Assembly (NCBI GenBank): GCA_032622095.1
Contig: CP136061.1
Location: 249,189,582 to 249,253,581, forward strand
Source: Siphonodentalium dalli
Lineage: Eukaryota; Mollusca; Scaphopoda; Gadilida; Siphonodentaliidae
DNA: 64,000 bases
Direction of reading: 5' to 3'
The position numbers were made by a program, and so were the translations under genes. Numbering within the stretch: position 1 is the stretch's first letter; every line of letters begins with the position of its first letter. This document shows positions 34,918 through 45,312 of this stretch, piece by piece. The notes beneath the pieces are model-generated. The model saw only the letters and a program-made list of their open reading frames with translations, was not told where the DNA came from and ran no database searches.

Positions 34918-35332
34918 CAGTCATAAGTCGGGATTTTATTACCCTGTGCCAATGCATTCTCTTATATATGCGAGTCGACCATAGGTCGCCTCGCATATAT
35001 AAGACAATGCATTGGCCTAACAATGTTTTATCATTTTTTTTAAATAAATGTTTCTTACAATTTTTAGGACATAAAATAAAAACATCCATTACCCTGCAGG
35101 GAGCCCCACACATATATAGAAGCATATAGAAGAGTGTCGTCTGCCCATGTTTGTCTGGGGCTCTGTATGGGTGAAATAATAAAATTGTTAAAGAATAAAA
35201 GAAAACTTTATTAAAATTGTAAAAAATTGTTAGGCCAATGCATTCTCTTATATATGCGAGGCGACATATGGTCAACTCGCATATATAAGAGAATGCATTG
35301 GCACAGGGTAAAAAAAATCCCGACTTACGACT
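34918..35332. mobile_element. foldback element whose arms each contain a ~65-bp palindrome
   Basis: Arms begin 'cataagtcgggattttatta' and its complement near 35332. Each arm carries the palindrome CCAATGCATTCTCTTATATA...GAGAATGCATTG (34957-~35022 and ~35237-35302). This explains the 204-codon minus frame here, which encodes the same peptide twice. The palindrome is shared with the TTAA MITE at 36506. Confidence 0.85.
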
Positions 35333-36040
35333 GTTTACAAAGAGATAATTCACCTTTAAAGCTATACTCAATCCTGATTCGAGGGTCCCCGTATCATCCA
35401 GATGCAACAACAGAATTTCACTAAAAGCCAATCTAGTTATCAGAATTAGTTTATTACCAATAATACTCGCAACAATGCCAAGCACGATATCATATTTACC
35501 GAGAAAGTCCTATATAACGTTTGTTCTTGGCAGTTTGAGCGATGAACGAATGTGGTTTACAACTTCCAACACGTGCACTAACAAATGTAAACAAACGTAT
35601 ATTCCATGTGTAACCAACATGGTGCTATATAACATGTCTATTTGCATGAATAAAACATGATTACCGATTCGTAAATCTAATATATATTTTGGGACTTCTG
35701 TGTGTCTGTCTGTGTGTTAGCTATGGCCGGGAAAACGGCTAGACCGATTGAGCTCAAACTTCCAATCTAAGGTTAAAATCACAGATTGAATGTTTACCGC
35801 CGTTTTGGAGAAGCTCCCAGCACTCATTCTCCATTCTCACTGCTGCCGTCTTGGAATTGTGGGGGTTAATCGCGTGATAGTTATTGCGCGCTGTCCGTTG
35901 ATTGCCTATTGTGAGCGGTCAGTAAGCGCTGTTCGTTGATGGCTTATTGTGTCAGTAATTATCCAGGTGTGGGTGTCGAGTCGAGGCGGGCATCAGCATG
36001 CTGTCGGCGTGCCTGTGCGGGGTTACCTTGAAAAACAAAA
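35333..36040. repeat. unassigned, then fragment of the 'ttagctatggccggg' repeat family
   Basis: 35690-35780 ('gtgtgttagctatggccggg') is the inverse of 41780-41805 ('ttttcccggccatagctaac'), marking a dispersed retroposon-like family. The rest is unrecognised. Confidence 0.5.
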
Positions 36041-36179
36041 ATTAATGGATCGACCAATCCGGCCAGTTGCAGTCTGATTTGGATCGACCAATCCGGCCAG
36101 TTGCAGTCTGATTTCACACGCGTTGCAGGTTTCATTTGATGAATTTTTCTTGATAACATTTGCCACTAATTTCTGCTGC

Positions 36180-36350
36180 TCTCTACACAAGGTCAAATCG
36201 GGTAAAACCTGACTGATTTCGACGGGTACTTTTGTCGGGTACTTTTGTCCGGGGAGTGTTTTGGACGGGTCAAATCGTGACACCGACCTGACCTTGACCT
36301 TCAAAATGGTCAATTCAAGGTCAAATCGCGCAATTCGCCGAAAAGCAGAG
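36180..36350 (-). repeat. dispersed repeat fragment with TCAAGGTCA motifs
   Basis: Reverse-complement relative of 41530-41800: shared phrases on the reverse strand are 'gacccgtccaaaacact', 'ccggacaaaagta' and 'gaccattttgaaggtcaagg'. It lies at the left edge of each tandem unit. Confidence 0.7.
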
Positions 36351-36505
36351 GGGAAACAGCCCGGTATGTATGTATCCATACGCCAACTACCACAAGATAC
36401 AGTATTATGTTGCTGGTGATACTTCGCATCATCTTATGTTCCTAAAATAATTTGGTATTAAGTTTTATTCTAAATGGGTTCTCACTCCCACTCGGTTATA
36501 TTTAA

Positions 36506-36731
36506 CCCTTTGAGTGCCAGGGGCCGATCACATCGGCCCTAAACCTACAAAATAAGGCTGTTAAATAATATAAGAATAAATTATTAAAATTGTAAAAAAA
36601 AAAAAAAAATGTTAGGCCAATGCATTCTCTTATATATGCGAGGCGACCTATGGTCGACTCGCATATATAAGAGAATGCATTGTCACAGGGTATATGGGTT
36701 GATACAAAAATCGGACCTGGCACTCAAATGG
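36506..36731. mobile_element. 226-bp TTAA MITE with nested palindrome (copy 1)
   Basis: TTAA at 36502-36505 and 36732-36735. Ends CCCTTTGAGTGCCAGG / CCATTTGAGTGCCAGG. The centre holds the same ~65-bp palindrome found in 34918-35332. Copies in units 2 and 3 are 41 bp shorter. Confidence 0.85.
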
Positions 36732-36735
36732 TTAA

Positions 36736-37795
36736 TTTGGTATCGCCACCATGGATGAGCCATGTTTTACTCCCGAAGCTGAAGAAATCGTAATTTAGGG
36801 GCGTCAAATGGGATTATGCATATTAACATTTTATACTATAGTACCAGTTCGTGTGCTGTAATGAATTCGGTAATATTAGCCAGTGTGTGTTGTCATTGCC
36901 AACAAAATCACCTAACCTTCGTGACCATGACACATACGCGTGCAAAGTCAACCCGTTCAGAAGTATCGTGTCAACGTCTGGCGTCTACTAAACGTGTGGC
37001 GAAGAATAATCCTATCTTCTGCTAAACGAATGACCAATCAGCGCTGTGCAGCAGAGATTTTCCGTAGCGGAATGATTTTAATTTTATTGAAGCCAATTGT
37101 GGCTTCTTGTACTCGCATGTGTCCCGTAGCTAGTGGGGAGTGATATATTGGCCGTGTAACGGGAACAAAATCAGGAGTCCATAAGTTTTGATAACTTTAT
37201 ATTTGTATAAGTCTCTGCCGGGAAGCACTGTGTAAACAGGTTATGAAGAGGTGTTGCTGGTAGGTAAGTTCCGGGTGAAGTGCCGTTCTGTCTCTCAAGA
37301 ACGGGTAGTTATTTTCTAGTATCGGTGGTATCATGTGTCCATATAAGGTCTGAGGTATCATGATATACATGTTATCTATACGTTCACTATAGCGTATATC
37401 ACACTATTGTTACTGGAGTATTCTATTTTTCTACCCATACCTGTGTTGTACAATGAATGCAACCAGTCATAGGCAATTAAGGTATGCTCTTATTAATTAT
37501 GTGCATGTGTACGCTCGTATGCATCGTTGCATATGCCTCGCATGTTACACGGTGCTTACCACTACATGATTAACCATATCAATACAACAGCGGGGAATGG
37601 AAGATTATCCCAGATCCGGGAACACATCAAACTCTATCTATCATACTATCTTGTGTACTATCGGACACATGCCGTGGTTGGAACAGAACGGAAATTCAAC
37701 ATGCATGCATCATTCGTCGTGGTACTGATATGTGGACGAGCACAAGGTGGCACATAAACAGCATAGAGTTGTCCTCCTTCATTAATGTTTAGGTT
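36736..37795. other. unassigned part of tandem unit
   Basis: Frames such as 36816-37025 and 37527-37757 show no domain. Nothing else recognised. Confidence 0.4.
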
Positions 37796-38567
37796 TTCTA
37801 CACCAAATGTGTAGCCCTGCTACACAATCATTATAATCAATTTTGATCTTAAACATATTTGTGTAGTATATGTGTAGTTTCATATTCATACACAAATTGT
37901 GTAACAATTTTTACACATAAATGGGTAAATTTATACAGATTTATACACAACTGTGTGCATAAAATCAACGCATATCCCTCATACATTTTGTGTAGGTTCT
38001 TACACACACAGTTCGTAGACAAGAAATGTAAGTTCAGTAGTCCGACCTGTGGGTATATTATTAAAGATAAATGCATATTTATATGTTAAATCTTTCATGG
38101 CGTATAGTGGTATGTAGTATTTTGTTCTGTACTGTGTGAGATTTTGTTTTATATTAACAATCCAGGGTCGTCGCGTAATTGCATAATATTAGTATTATTA
38201 CAACAATCATAACAAAAGTCTAAGGGCAGTAATCGCCATGAAAGTTATAACAAATAAATCCTTATATATTATTTATACTATACCCACAAATCGGAATTCT
38301 GAACTTACAATCCTTGTCTACGATCTATGTAGATTGCATGCTGAAGAAAAAAAATTCTCAAACAATATGGCCGTCATGCAGCAGAAGTTATGAATCTGAA
38401 AGTACCACAATGCGCATGCTCTACGATCTTACACAATTGTGTGTAACAGAATATACACAATATGTATAGAATGGCCCTTTGTCCATGTAGTTATATGTAA
38501 AACTATACATTGATGTGTGTGTTAATCGTGTTTACACATTACATGTGTAATCGCTTCTACACATTAG
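37796..38567. mobile_element. ~770-bp foldback region rich in TGTGTA/TACACA
   Basis: Outer arms contain ATGTGTAG...TACACA in mirror order. Inner arms (38028-38065 and ~38285-38323) are inverted copies around 'gtaagttcag' and 'gtgggtata'. The dense TGTGTA/TACACA words on both strands create the mirrored 75- and 76-codon frames. No target duplication defined. Confidence 0.65.
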
Positions 38568-39074
38568 TCATAAGAGTGTTCCCTGTATCATCTGTAAGGT
38601 TCATTTTGACTTGGAAATTTGTGAATTGAGGATTCAGGGGTATATGGTGGAGACCTTCGTCCGTCCGTCCATCATAGTGCATATTTTGTCCACACTTTTT
38701 TCCAGAGTTATGTCCCTCTGCCAGAGATATGACTCAGGGTTTGTTTTGTCCGCATTTTTTCCAGAGTAATGGTAATTTGCCAGAGCTATGAACCGGGGCT
38801 AAACTGAGAGAAATGTCCCACTATTACTTTATTTTCTCTATATATATATAGCCAATATTGAGCGTAGAGTCGGATGTATTGGCCCACTCTTGGCGTTGCC
38901 CTTCTTTGTCATTGGGATTCGTGTTTTGAGGTATTGGAGCTGATAAAATTAGTCATTTATGATATCATTTAATGACAACAAATAAACACATGTCAATTAT
39001 AGTGCTGATAAATACGTAGGAGTGTAACTCAGTGAATGGTCACCTTTCACATAATGAACTACTACACATGGTTT
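38568..39074. repeat. mollusc-style 'cgtccgtccgtcc' repeat fragment
   Basis: 38660-38820 contains two diverged copies of a phrase around 'attttgtcc(a/g)ca', 'tttttccagagt' and 'gccagag(a/c)tatga' after a 'cgtccgtccgtcc' run. The rest is unassigned. Confidence 0.5.
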
Positions 39075-39166
39075 AAACCTACAGTGACGGTCCAACCAAA
39101 CCTACAGTGACGGTCCAACCAAACCTACAGTGACGGTCCAACCAAACCTACAGTGACGGTCCAACC
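39075..39166 (+). repeat. 23-bp minisatellite, four perfect units (copy 1)
   Basis: Unit is AAACCTACAGTGACGGTCCA followed by ACC, starting at 39075, 39098, 39121 and 39144. It has no spacers, so it is not a CRISPR. Confidence 0.97.
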
Positions 39167-40105
39167 AAACCGGGTCTAAGTGGGCGTTTCGGTAGCTGGC
39201 TGATTAGAAGAGCATGCAATGGAACTACAATTACCAGGCGGTCCACAAGCAGGTCGGTAGAATGATTATTTGCCCGCCGTCAATTAGTGAGAAGATGCAC
39301 ACGCTTATAACAACCCTCGTGTCATAATAAATAAATTGTGATATGATAGTACCAAGCCGCCACTCTCACATTATAGACACATCTCAATCAATCAGCCCCG
39401 CCAATTTAAACACCCTTGCTGGACCGTCGAATGATATGGTTTAGTTGCCAAAAAAAAAAACGCAATACAAAAAATCGCAATATACAAAATAACTTATCCC
39501 CGCACACCATTGTTTAGCTTGACAACATAGAGACACTATTACTGAAATGAAAGCTGGTCTGGCTGACCTGAGGTATCGGGTTTAAACCACTGATTTAGTT
39601 GTAAAACCTAAATGTTTGTGTAACCAAGTTAAAACCGAATATGAAGAAGTGTGTTTTCAAAATACATTAACGTATCTGGCCCTGCGTGTTTGTACACTGA
39701 CATGATAACATGTGTGTTAAAATCATCGAACAAACAAGATATCACGATGAAGAGTCAGATGAATTCATTTTATACCATAATTTGCTATGCTATTGTGTGT
39801 GTAACACCTATTTTGTAATTTTCATATTTACACCCTACTGTGGGTAGGCCTATACATCATAGTTCATATATGTTGTTGTTATATCAATTAAATGTGAGGA
39901 GAATTGCCTACATTTCAATAAAAAGTAACTCAATGGTGTTATATGCACTATGAAACAGATGACTGGGTTTATCAAGTGACTGATGGCTTGGATACAATCT
40001 GACGTCATGACGTAAATGTGTGCATCACTACGCGTGACGCACGTTACTTATAGCGTCGTGTGTGTCTCTCTCGTTGATGATGCATTCTAAAAGTAAACAG
40101 CAGAG
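39167..40105. other. unassigned part of tandem unit
   Basis: Contains a poly-A run near 39451-39460 and a TGACGTCA-type motif near 40001. No gene recognised. Confidence 0.4.
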
Positions 40106-40108
40106 TAG

Positions 40109-40114
40109 TTTAAT
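40109..40114 (-). terminator. possible polyadenylation signal ATTAAA for the protease exon
   Basis: Minus-strand ATTAAA lies about 200 nt downstream of the stop codon at 40311. It is a common variant of AATAAA and was chosen by position only. Equivalent positions exist in the other units. Confidence 0.3.
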
Positions 40115-40186
40115 TCGCAAAACAAATCAAAACTAACAATTATGGCATAAATAAAATACATCCATAGCAGCCGATAGTACTAAATG

Positions 40187-40264
40187 TTCACCACTCGTGG
40201 TATTGTGGTTTTAACCACTCGCCAAAAGGCTTGTGGTTAAAACCACAATACCACCCGTGGTGAA
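40187..40264. repeat. 78-bp hairpin in presumed 3'UTR (copy 1)
   Basis: Arms TTCACCACTCGTGGTATTGT... and its near-perfect complement ending GGTGGTGAA-type sequence form a ~33-bp stem with a ~12-nt loop ('cgccaaaaggct'). It lies 47 bp past the protease stop codon on the minus strand. It could be a tiny MITE or a structured RNA element. Confidence 0.8.
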
Positions 40265-40310
40265 AATTTGGTGCTCTCGGCTAAAACGGTGTATTCTATA
40301 GATATCAGCG

Positions 40311-40490
40311 CTATCCCGCTGGAGGGGTGTATAGCCTAATCTGACTGTTAATCCAATCAATGTATGACGAAACGCGTGTGTAAACGTTCGGAAAATTGGG
40401 CGTGTTGCATGCATAGCTCCCCCACGATGTGATTCCTGCCAGAACGTAAGATCCCCGTCTGAAGCACACCAATGGACTTCCGGAGTCGCC
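40311..40490 (-). CDS. terminal exon of an S1 chymotrypsin-type serine protease (copy 1)
   Basis: After a good acceptor (pyrimidine-rich tract, tttcag, AG at 40492-40491) the exon opens in phase 0 with [10 protein letters not shown], the catalytic-serine motif. It continues through AGITSWG (substrate-binding 214-216 region), a disulphide Cys, [19 protein letters not shown] and a stop at 40311-40313: 59 residues. S1 proteases often have an intron just before GDSG, so this is a whole last exon. The end resembles chymotrypsin C/elastase tails. The position equivalent to trypsin Gly226 is Asn, arguing against trypsin specificity. His and Asp catalytic exons would lie to the right on the minus strand; I found none within the unit. 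It is therefore an orphan or alternative last exon here. Confidence 0.85.
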   Translation of the reverse strand, partial: GDSGSPLVCFRRGSYVLAGITSWGSYACNTPNFPNVYTRVSSYIDWINSQIRLYTPPAG

Positions 40491-40598
40491 CTGAAACAGA
40501 GATAACAAAGAAACATCATATACGTACATCAGTACATGAGAGCTAATTTTATCAATACATATAGCTACTAGCAATTATTAATTAAAAGAGCTAAGATT

Positions 40599-41129
40599 AA
40601 AGGTGGATTATCTCTTCCGCAACATGGTCTATATAGTTTCCTGGGTTTGAAATAATGAATACGAATCGAAGACCCCTGTCCTGAAACGCGTCTATCAATT
40701 ATTATTGATTTTATTTGGAATTTTGTTCGTATAAAATAACTCTGTGCCGTTCAATGATGGTCCCTGATATTCACGGCCGTCGTTGTTAATTTTAGTTTTT
40801 TAGTTATTTTCAGTTATTTTAATCATTGACAATATGCTACACTGTAGGTCTTATTTACTTGATTCGCACTTAATATTACAATATATACACTCAATCGGAG
40901 ACTTTTTGCGCCTCGCATTGATTCGGAGCACCGTACTGGAGGCCTCTATATAAAAGTTATATATATAGAACAAATAAGTGTCCCATTAATTGAATAAAAT
41001 ATTATCGAAAAAAAAAATCAATATTAATTGATAGAACCGTTTCCGGGCAGGGATTTCCTTTTCAAGCGTATTATTTCATACCCAGATAAACTATTTAAAA
41101 TTTGTTATTTAAAGAGACAGTCCATCTTT
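40599..41129. mobile_element. 531-bp foldback element (copy 1)
   Basis: Ends AAAGGTGGATTATCTCTT / AAAGATGGACTGTCTCTT. Arms include 'tatcaattattattgatttt' and its mirror. Same family as 34399-34897. No transposase. Confidence 0.8.
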
Positions 41130-41473
41130 CATAATAAAGATAGCAAAGTTTATTAATAAAGCTAACAAAGTTTTTTAACAAAGATAGATCAGTTTATCAA
41201 TAAAAATAACTAATTTAATAATAAATATAGCTAAGTTTATCAATAAAGCTAACTAAGTTTATTAATACATATAGCTAAGTTGATCATCAAAGAAAGCTAA
41301 GTTTTTGTTTTTTACTAAAGAGAGTTAAGTGTATTAACAAAGATAGTTAAGTTTATTAATAAAGATAGCTACGTTTATTAATAGTGATAACTTTTATTTA
41401 TTAATAAAGATAGTTAATTTTATCAATACAGATGGTTAAGTTTATTAATAAAGATATCTAAGTTTAATATGAT
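41130..41473 (+). repeat. AT-rich ~22-bp minisatellite, block 1
   Basis: Degenerate repeats of 'aataaagatagctaagttta'. The same array resumes at 43545 and 44316 after transposon insertions. Confidence 0.88.
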
Positions 41474-41492
41474 CGTATGTGACACGTAACGG

Positions 41493-43543
41493 GGCAACCA
41501 CACGCGGTGCTTCGTCGGATCTAGTTATGCGAAATTTGACCAGATTTGACCTTGAATTTACCGTTTTGAATGTCAATGTCAGGTCGGGGTTACGAGTTAA
41601 GCCGTCCAAAACACTGCCCGGACAAAAGTATCCCTAGCTATCGAATATCGTCGAAATCCGCCACTAATACCCGATTTGATCTTGAATCGACCATTTTGAA
41701 GATCAAGCATCACACTTTGACCCGTCCAAAACACTTCCCGGACAAACGTACACTTAGGTATCAAGTTTCGTCGAAATCCGTCCGGAAGTTTTCCCGGCCA
41801 TAGCTAACAGACAAAAGTCACAAACTATACATTAGGTTTTAGCTGGGTACCTGTCTGACGGGCATGTGGGTGAGACGAAATTTGTTGGCATCCCCATCTA
41901 CACCAACACCCCCAAAAAATGGTGGAAATCGGGCCAGTGGATACCCAGATACAGTTCAATGTCATTTAAAATATCAAGTTCACGCCGCACGGGCATCCGG
42001 GTGTGACGAAATTGCTCAGCGCCTGAAACTACCCCCACATACCAAATTTGGTGAAAATCGGCTCAGCGGAGAACTTGAGTTCAAGGTCATTTGAAGGTCA
42101 AGGTCACGCCACACGGGCAAACGGATATACCCATGTTAGTCCTTAGGTCAAACTACATACCCGTACCAAGTTTCATCAAAATCGGTTAGCCGTTTCCGAT
42201 TCCATCGCGGAAACACACACACACATACATACACACACACCCACACGCACAGACCACAAACTTTCTTCAAATATATAATAGATTCTTTATGGAGGTCAAG
42301 TTTAAATTGATATCGTACTCCCATGTTTCTGTTCGTCAGATACAGACTCGAGTATGTAGGAGCCTCGATACCGGTATATTTCTAAAGGATAGCTATAAAA
42401 GGCCTCTGAATATTGACATTAGCGCGTACATCGCAACACATATCTAGCAAAATGGCCCTTTAAGTGAGATGTCTTTCAACAGAGGTCAAGGTCATTTTAT
42501 GGTCAAGGTCAAGGTCATATAAGCCCCCCACATCAACTTGACAACAAATTTGGTTGAGGCTTAATTCCATCTTCACCAACGAAGGCGACCCATGTTATGA
42601 TGGACATATCATTTGACTTCCTCGCTGCCACCACTGCTCACAAATGATTTCAAATAATAAGCCGCGTTCCGATGTTGAGTGTGAATACCTGGCAGCCAGC
42701 CAATACTATTCGCGCGACATACAACCGTGAAAAAATCCCCCTTGTTAGGGTAGATTGGTTCAATCATTTATCTCGAAGGAATTGATAAGCCGCTGATATG
42801 TCTGTGAGGCCAAATCGTTGCGAGACGGGAACTTATTGAATGTGTTGTCCGCCTATTAGGGGGATTTTTCGCTGAGCAATTTGTCCGGAGGAAAATTACA
42901 CGCAGCTAAGGCGTGATCGTTATTACAAAACACCATAAGTAAACATCGGCGCAACACACGATGTCGTGCTATACATTGTTGGAAAGGGTACATCCTTGGC
43001 TATTCAACTGTGGTAATTTGATTCTGAAGCAGGCACGTTTGCTTGTGCTATTTTCGCATATATCTTTTGCGAAAACGGTTATAAATGCAACCAAGTCTAG
43101 TATACTGATGTGAAATCAGTGTTTCCTGCGGAGACCAATTTTTTCTGGATTCTAGCCCACAACACCAAATGACGCAAATGACGTCATGGGCCATGTCATG
43201 ACGTCTTCGCTGATTTTATTCAGCTAACCAACGAAATTGGTCAAACGAAACTAATATATAGGCCAAAATCACGTAGGAATTGTTCAGAAAAACTAAAGTT
43301 GTTAATTTTATAACCATCCCGTTGGTCCACTTCCGATTCTGTGTCACCGTTTCTTTTTGGGATATTATTGTTCCCATGATTCTATGCGAAAGCGAAGCGG
43401 AAGTCACGTGATTTTTAACCCATTTTTCTTGTCCGGATTTTCATCGCGTCGAAATGCTGTTTCATGGTATTGTAAAAATTAATGACGTCATTCACGCCTA
43501 AACATGAAAAGCAACAACGCGCCTGCGGCGCGTTGTGGTTGCT
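41493..43543. mobile_element. ~2.05-kb composite insertion in the minisatellite
   Basis: Imperfect inverted ends GGCAACCACACGCGG / AGCAACCACAACGCG bracket it. It contains a dispersed repeat (41530-42260: 'cccgtccaaaacact', 'accaaatttggtgaaaatcg') with a CA-rich microsatellite at 42209-42252 and clustered TCAAGGTCA motifs. The 76-77-codon frames here are repeat-derived. Target duplication not determined. Confidence 0.55.
42081..42517 (+). promoter_or_regulatory. cluster of TCAAGGTCA nuclear-receptor-type motifs
   Basis: Perfect TCAAGGTCA at 42081-42089, 42098-42106, 42486-42494, 42503-42511 and 42509-42517. This is the known monomer site for SF-1/FTZ-F1 and ERR receptors. Presence within a repeat makes function uncertain. 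Confidence 0.4.
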
Positions 43544-43544
43544 A

Positions 43545-43715
43545 TTATCAAAGATAGCTAAGTGTTTTTAATAAAGAGAGTTAAGTTTATTCATAATGAT
43601 AATTAAGTATATAAATAGAGATAGTTAAGTCCATTAATACAGATGGTTAAGTTTATTGATAAAGATATTTATTAATACAGATAGTTAAGTTTTTAAATAA
43701 AGATAGCCAAGTGTT
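43545..43715 (+). repeat. AT-rich ~22-bp minisatellite, block 2
   Basis: Continuation of the array from 41473, stopped by a TTAA insertion at 43716. Confidence 0.88.
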
Positions 43716-43719
43716 TTAA

Positions 43720-44311
43720 AGGGGTACTGTACGCCATTTTCAATAAATTCCCGGTGATAACAACGATCTATTATCGATACTATATAGAAATATAAGTAAT
43801 TTGAGTCGAAGATGTATTCTGTAAACGCTCAGGTTAATAGGCTATCTTAAAATTTAATAATTTAAAAGTTAATAATTTAATATAAATTGATTTTATGGCT
43901 CCAGCCATAAAATGGCGTCTCTTAAAATTCGAATTTCCGTGTACAAAACGTAATCAAATTATAATTGAGGGATACCGGATTAGGAAAACAATTGCACACA
44001 CGATCGTTTGAAACATTATGCTTATACGGGGAGAAAACCCAAGCCATTCATTGACTAGTGACGGTACACTAACTTAAATGAGTATATGGGACTACTAACC
44101 ATATAATATAATGTTTATTTGATTCATTTGGTTGAAAACTTTACAAAAATTACTCGACAACGACAATTTGTATTTTTGCATTCCGGTAAATTTGCCATCC
44201 GTAACAATACTTCGTACTCAACAAACTTTCAAAAAATTGAAAAGTTGTTACATTATTCTCCGACTCGGGGATTATAGAAACCAACAACAACATCTTGGGT
44301 ACAGTACCCCT
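43720..44311. mobile_element. 592-bp TTAA-flanked MITE (copy 1)
   Basis: TTAA at 43716-43719 and 44312-44315. Perfect short ends AGGGGTACTGTAC / AGGGGTACTGTACC. Inserted in the minisatellite, which continues on both sides. The 72-codon frame 44132-44350 is not transposase. Confidence 0.9.
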
Positions 44312-44315
44312 TTAA

Positions 44316-44700
44316 CACAGATAGTTAAGTTTATTCATAATGATAATTAAGTTTATAAATACAGATAGTTAAGTTTATTATTACAGTAGCTAAATTCATT
44401 AATAAAGATAGCAACGTTTACTAATACAGATAGTTAAGTGTATTAATGAAAATAGCTAAGTTTATTAATATAGATACTTAACTTTATTAATAAAGATAGT
44501 TAAGTTTATTAATAAAGATAGCTACGGTAATAATACAATTAGATTAGTTAATTATTGAAGAGCTAAGTTGATTTAACAAAGTTTAAAATTAGTTGATTAA
44601 AGCAAGATTGACTAATCAAGATAGATGTGTTGATTCAAGATAATCAATTGATTAATCCAAATAACTGAGATGATCTGATTAATCACGTTAGAATGGCTAA
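44316..44700 (+). repeat. AT-rich ~22-bp minisatellite, block 3
   Basis: Continuation of the array, increasingly degenerate after 44560 ('ttgattaa' words). Confidence 0.85.
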
Positions 44701-45230
44701 CCAAGTTGGTTAATCCTCAGACATACGTTCTACCAAATTTCCCGGTATATAAAAATTGATTTTCTCTAAATCTATCAGAAATTTCTTTTTGTGCAAGCGA
44801 TTATTGTGACACAATATTTAAGATATTGTTGATCAATGAAAAATTGAGCTGAGATTATTTCTGGGTTATGGGTTCATAACTAAGTTGCGCGCGTCAGACA
44901 TAAGGAGTCAGAGCGGTGTGTATGCTTATCTAATCCAATGGTAGGCGTAGGTGTGCATGAAAATGAAATTATGTAAATAGATGCTGCGTGTGTTGTGTTA
45001 TCATTCTACTTCTTATTCGTATAGATATGACATATTTATACTTTTTGTGTGGTCATGTTTTCTATTTGTATATATGTTAAATGTTCGTGATTGTATTCGA
45101 CATCTCTTCATTATATGGAGGAAAAATAAAGATATATATATATATAACAACACTGGCATAATTCCAGTTGATTGCTCCCTGCTTGAGTGGACCACACTGC
45201 ATATCAAAATCTGTTTTCATTCGGCTGGAG
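44701..45230. other. unassigned part of tandem unit
   Basis: Contains a TA microsatellite near 45131-45147. No gene recognised. Confidence 0.4.
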
Positions 45231-45231
45231 A

Positions 45232-45312
45232 GGTTTCGGTGGCTCAGTCGGTTAGGGATACAGCTCCAAGCCGTCTCCAACGCTGGCGATGAGGGTTCAA
45301 ATCCAGATGTTT
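45232..45312 (+). repeat. tRNA-derived SINE head (copy 1)
   Basis: A perfect pol III A box TGGCTCAGTCGG (45240-45251) and B box GGTTCAAATCC (45294-45304) at tRNA-like spacing. Acceptor and T stems do not pair properly, so it is not a functional tRNA gene. A 'ttggccggtcgtttaccgta' segment downstream (45342) could be SINE body. Confidence 0.65.

Noticed and set aside
34871-35485. 204-codon minus-strand frame, the longest in the window
   Set aside because: It spans a foldback element and encodes the same peptide from both arms; no domain or codon signal.
39075-39166. Possible CRISPR-like short repeats
   Set aside because: The 23-bp units are directly adjacent with no spacers and lie in animal DNA; it is a minisatellite.
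40211-40519. 102-codon minus-strand frame
   Set aside because: Shadow of the serine protease exon in another frame, running through the 3'UTR hairpin.
41570-42094. Two 76-77-codon plus-strand frames
   Set aside because: Translate dispersed repeat sequence; residues such as TKFGENRLSGE reflect the repeat's conserved DNA phrases, not a protein family I can name.
43500-43545. Helitron 3' end (hairpin 'cgcgcctgcggcgcg')
   Set aside because: The hairpin is not followed by a CTRR end, and inverted terminal repeats argue for another element type.
45232-45312. Functional tRNA gene
   Set aside because: A and B boxes are perfect, but acceptor and T stems do not pair; better read as a SINE head.
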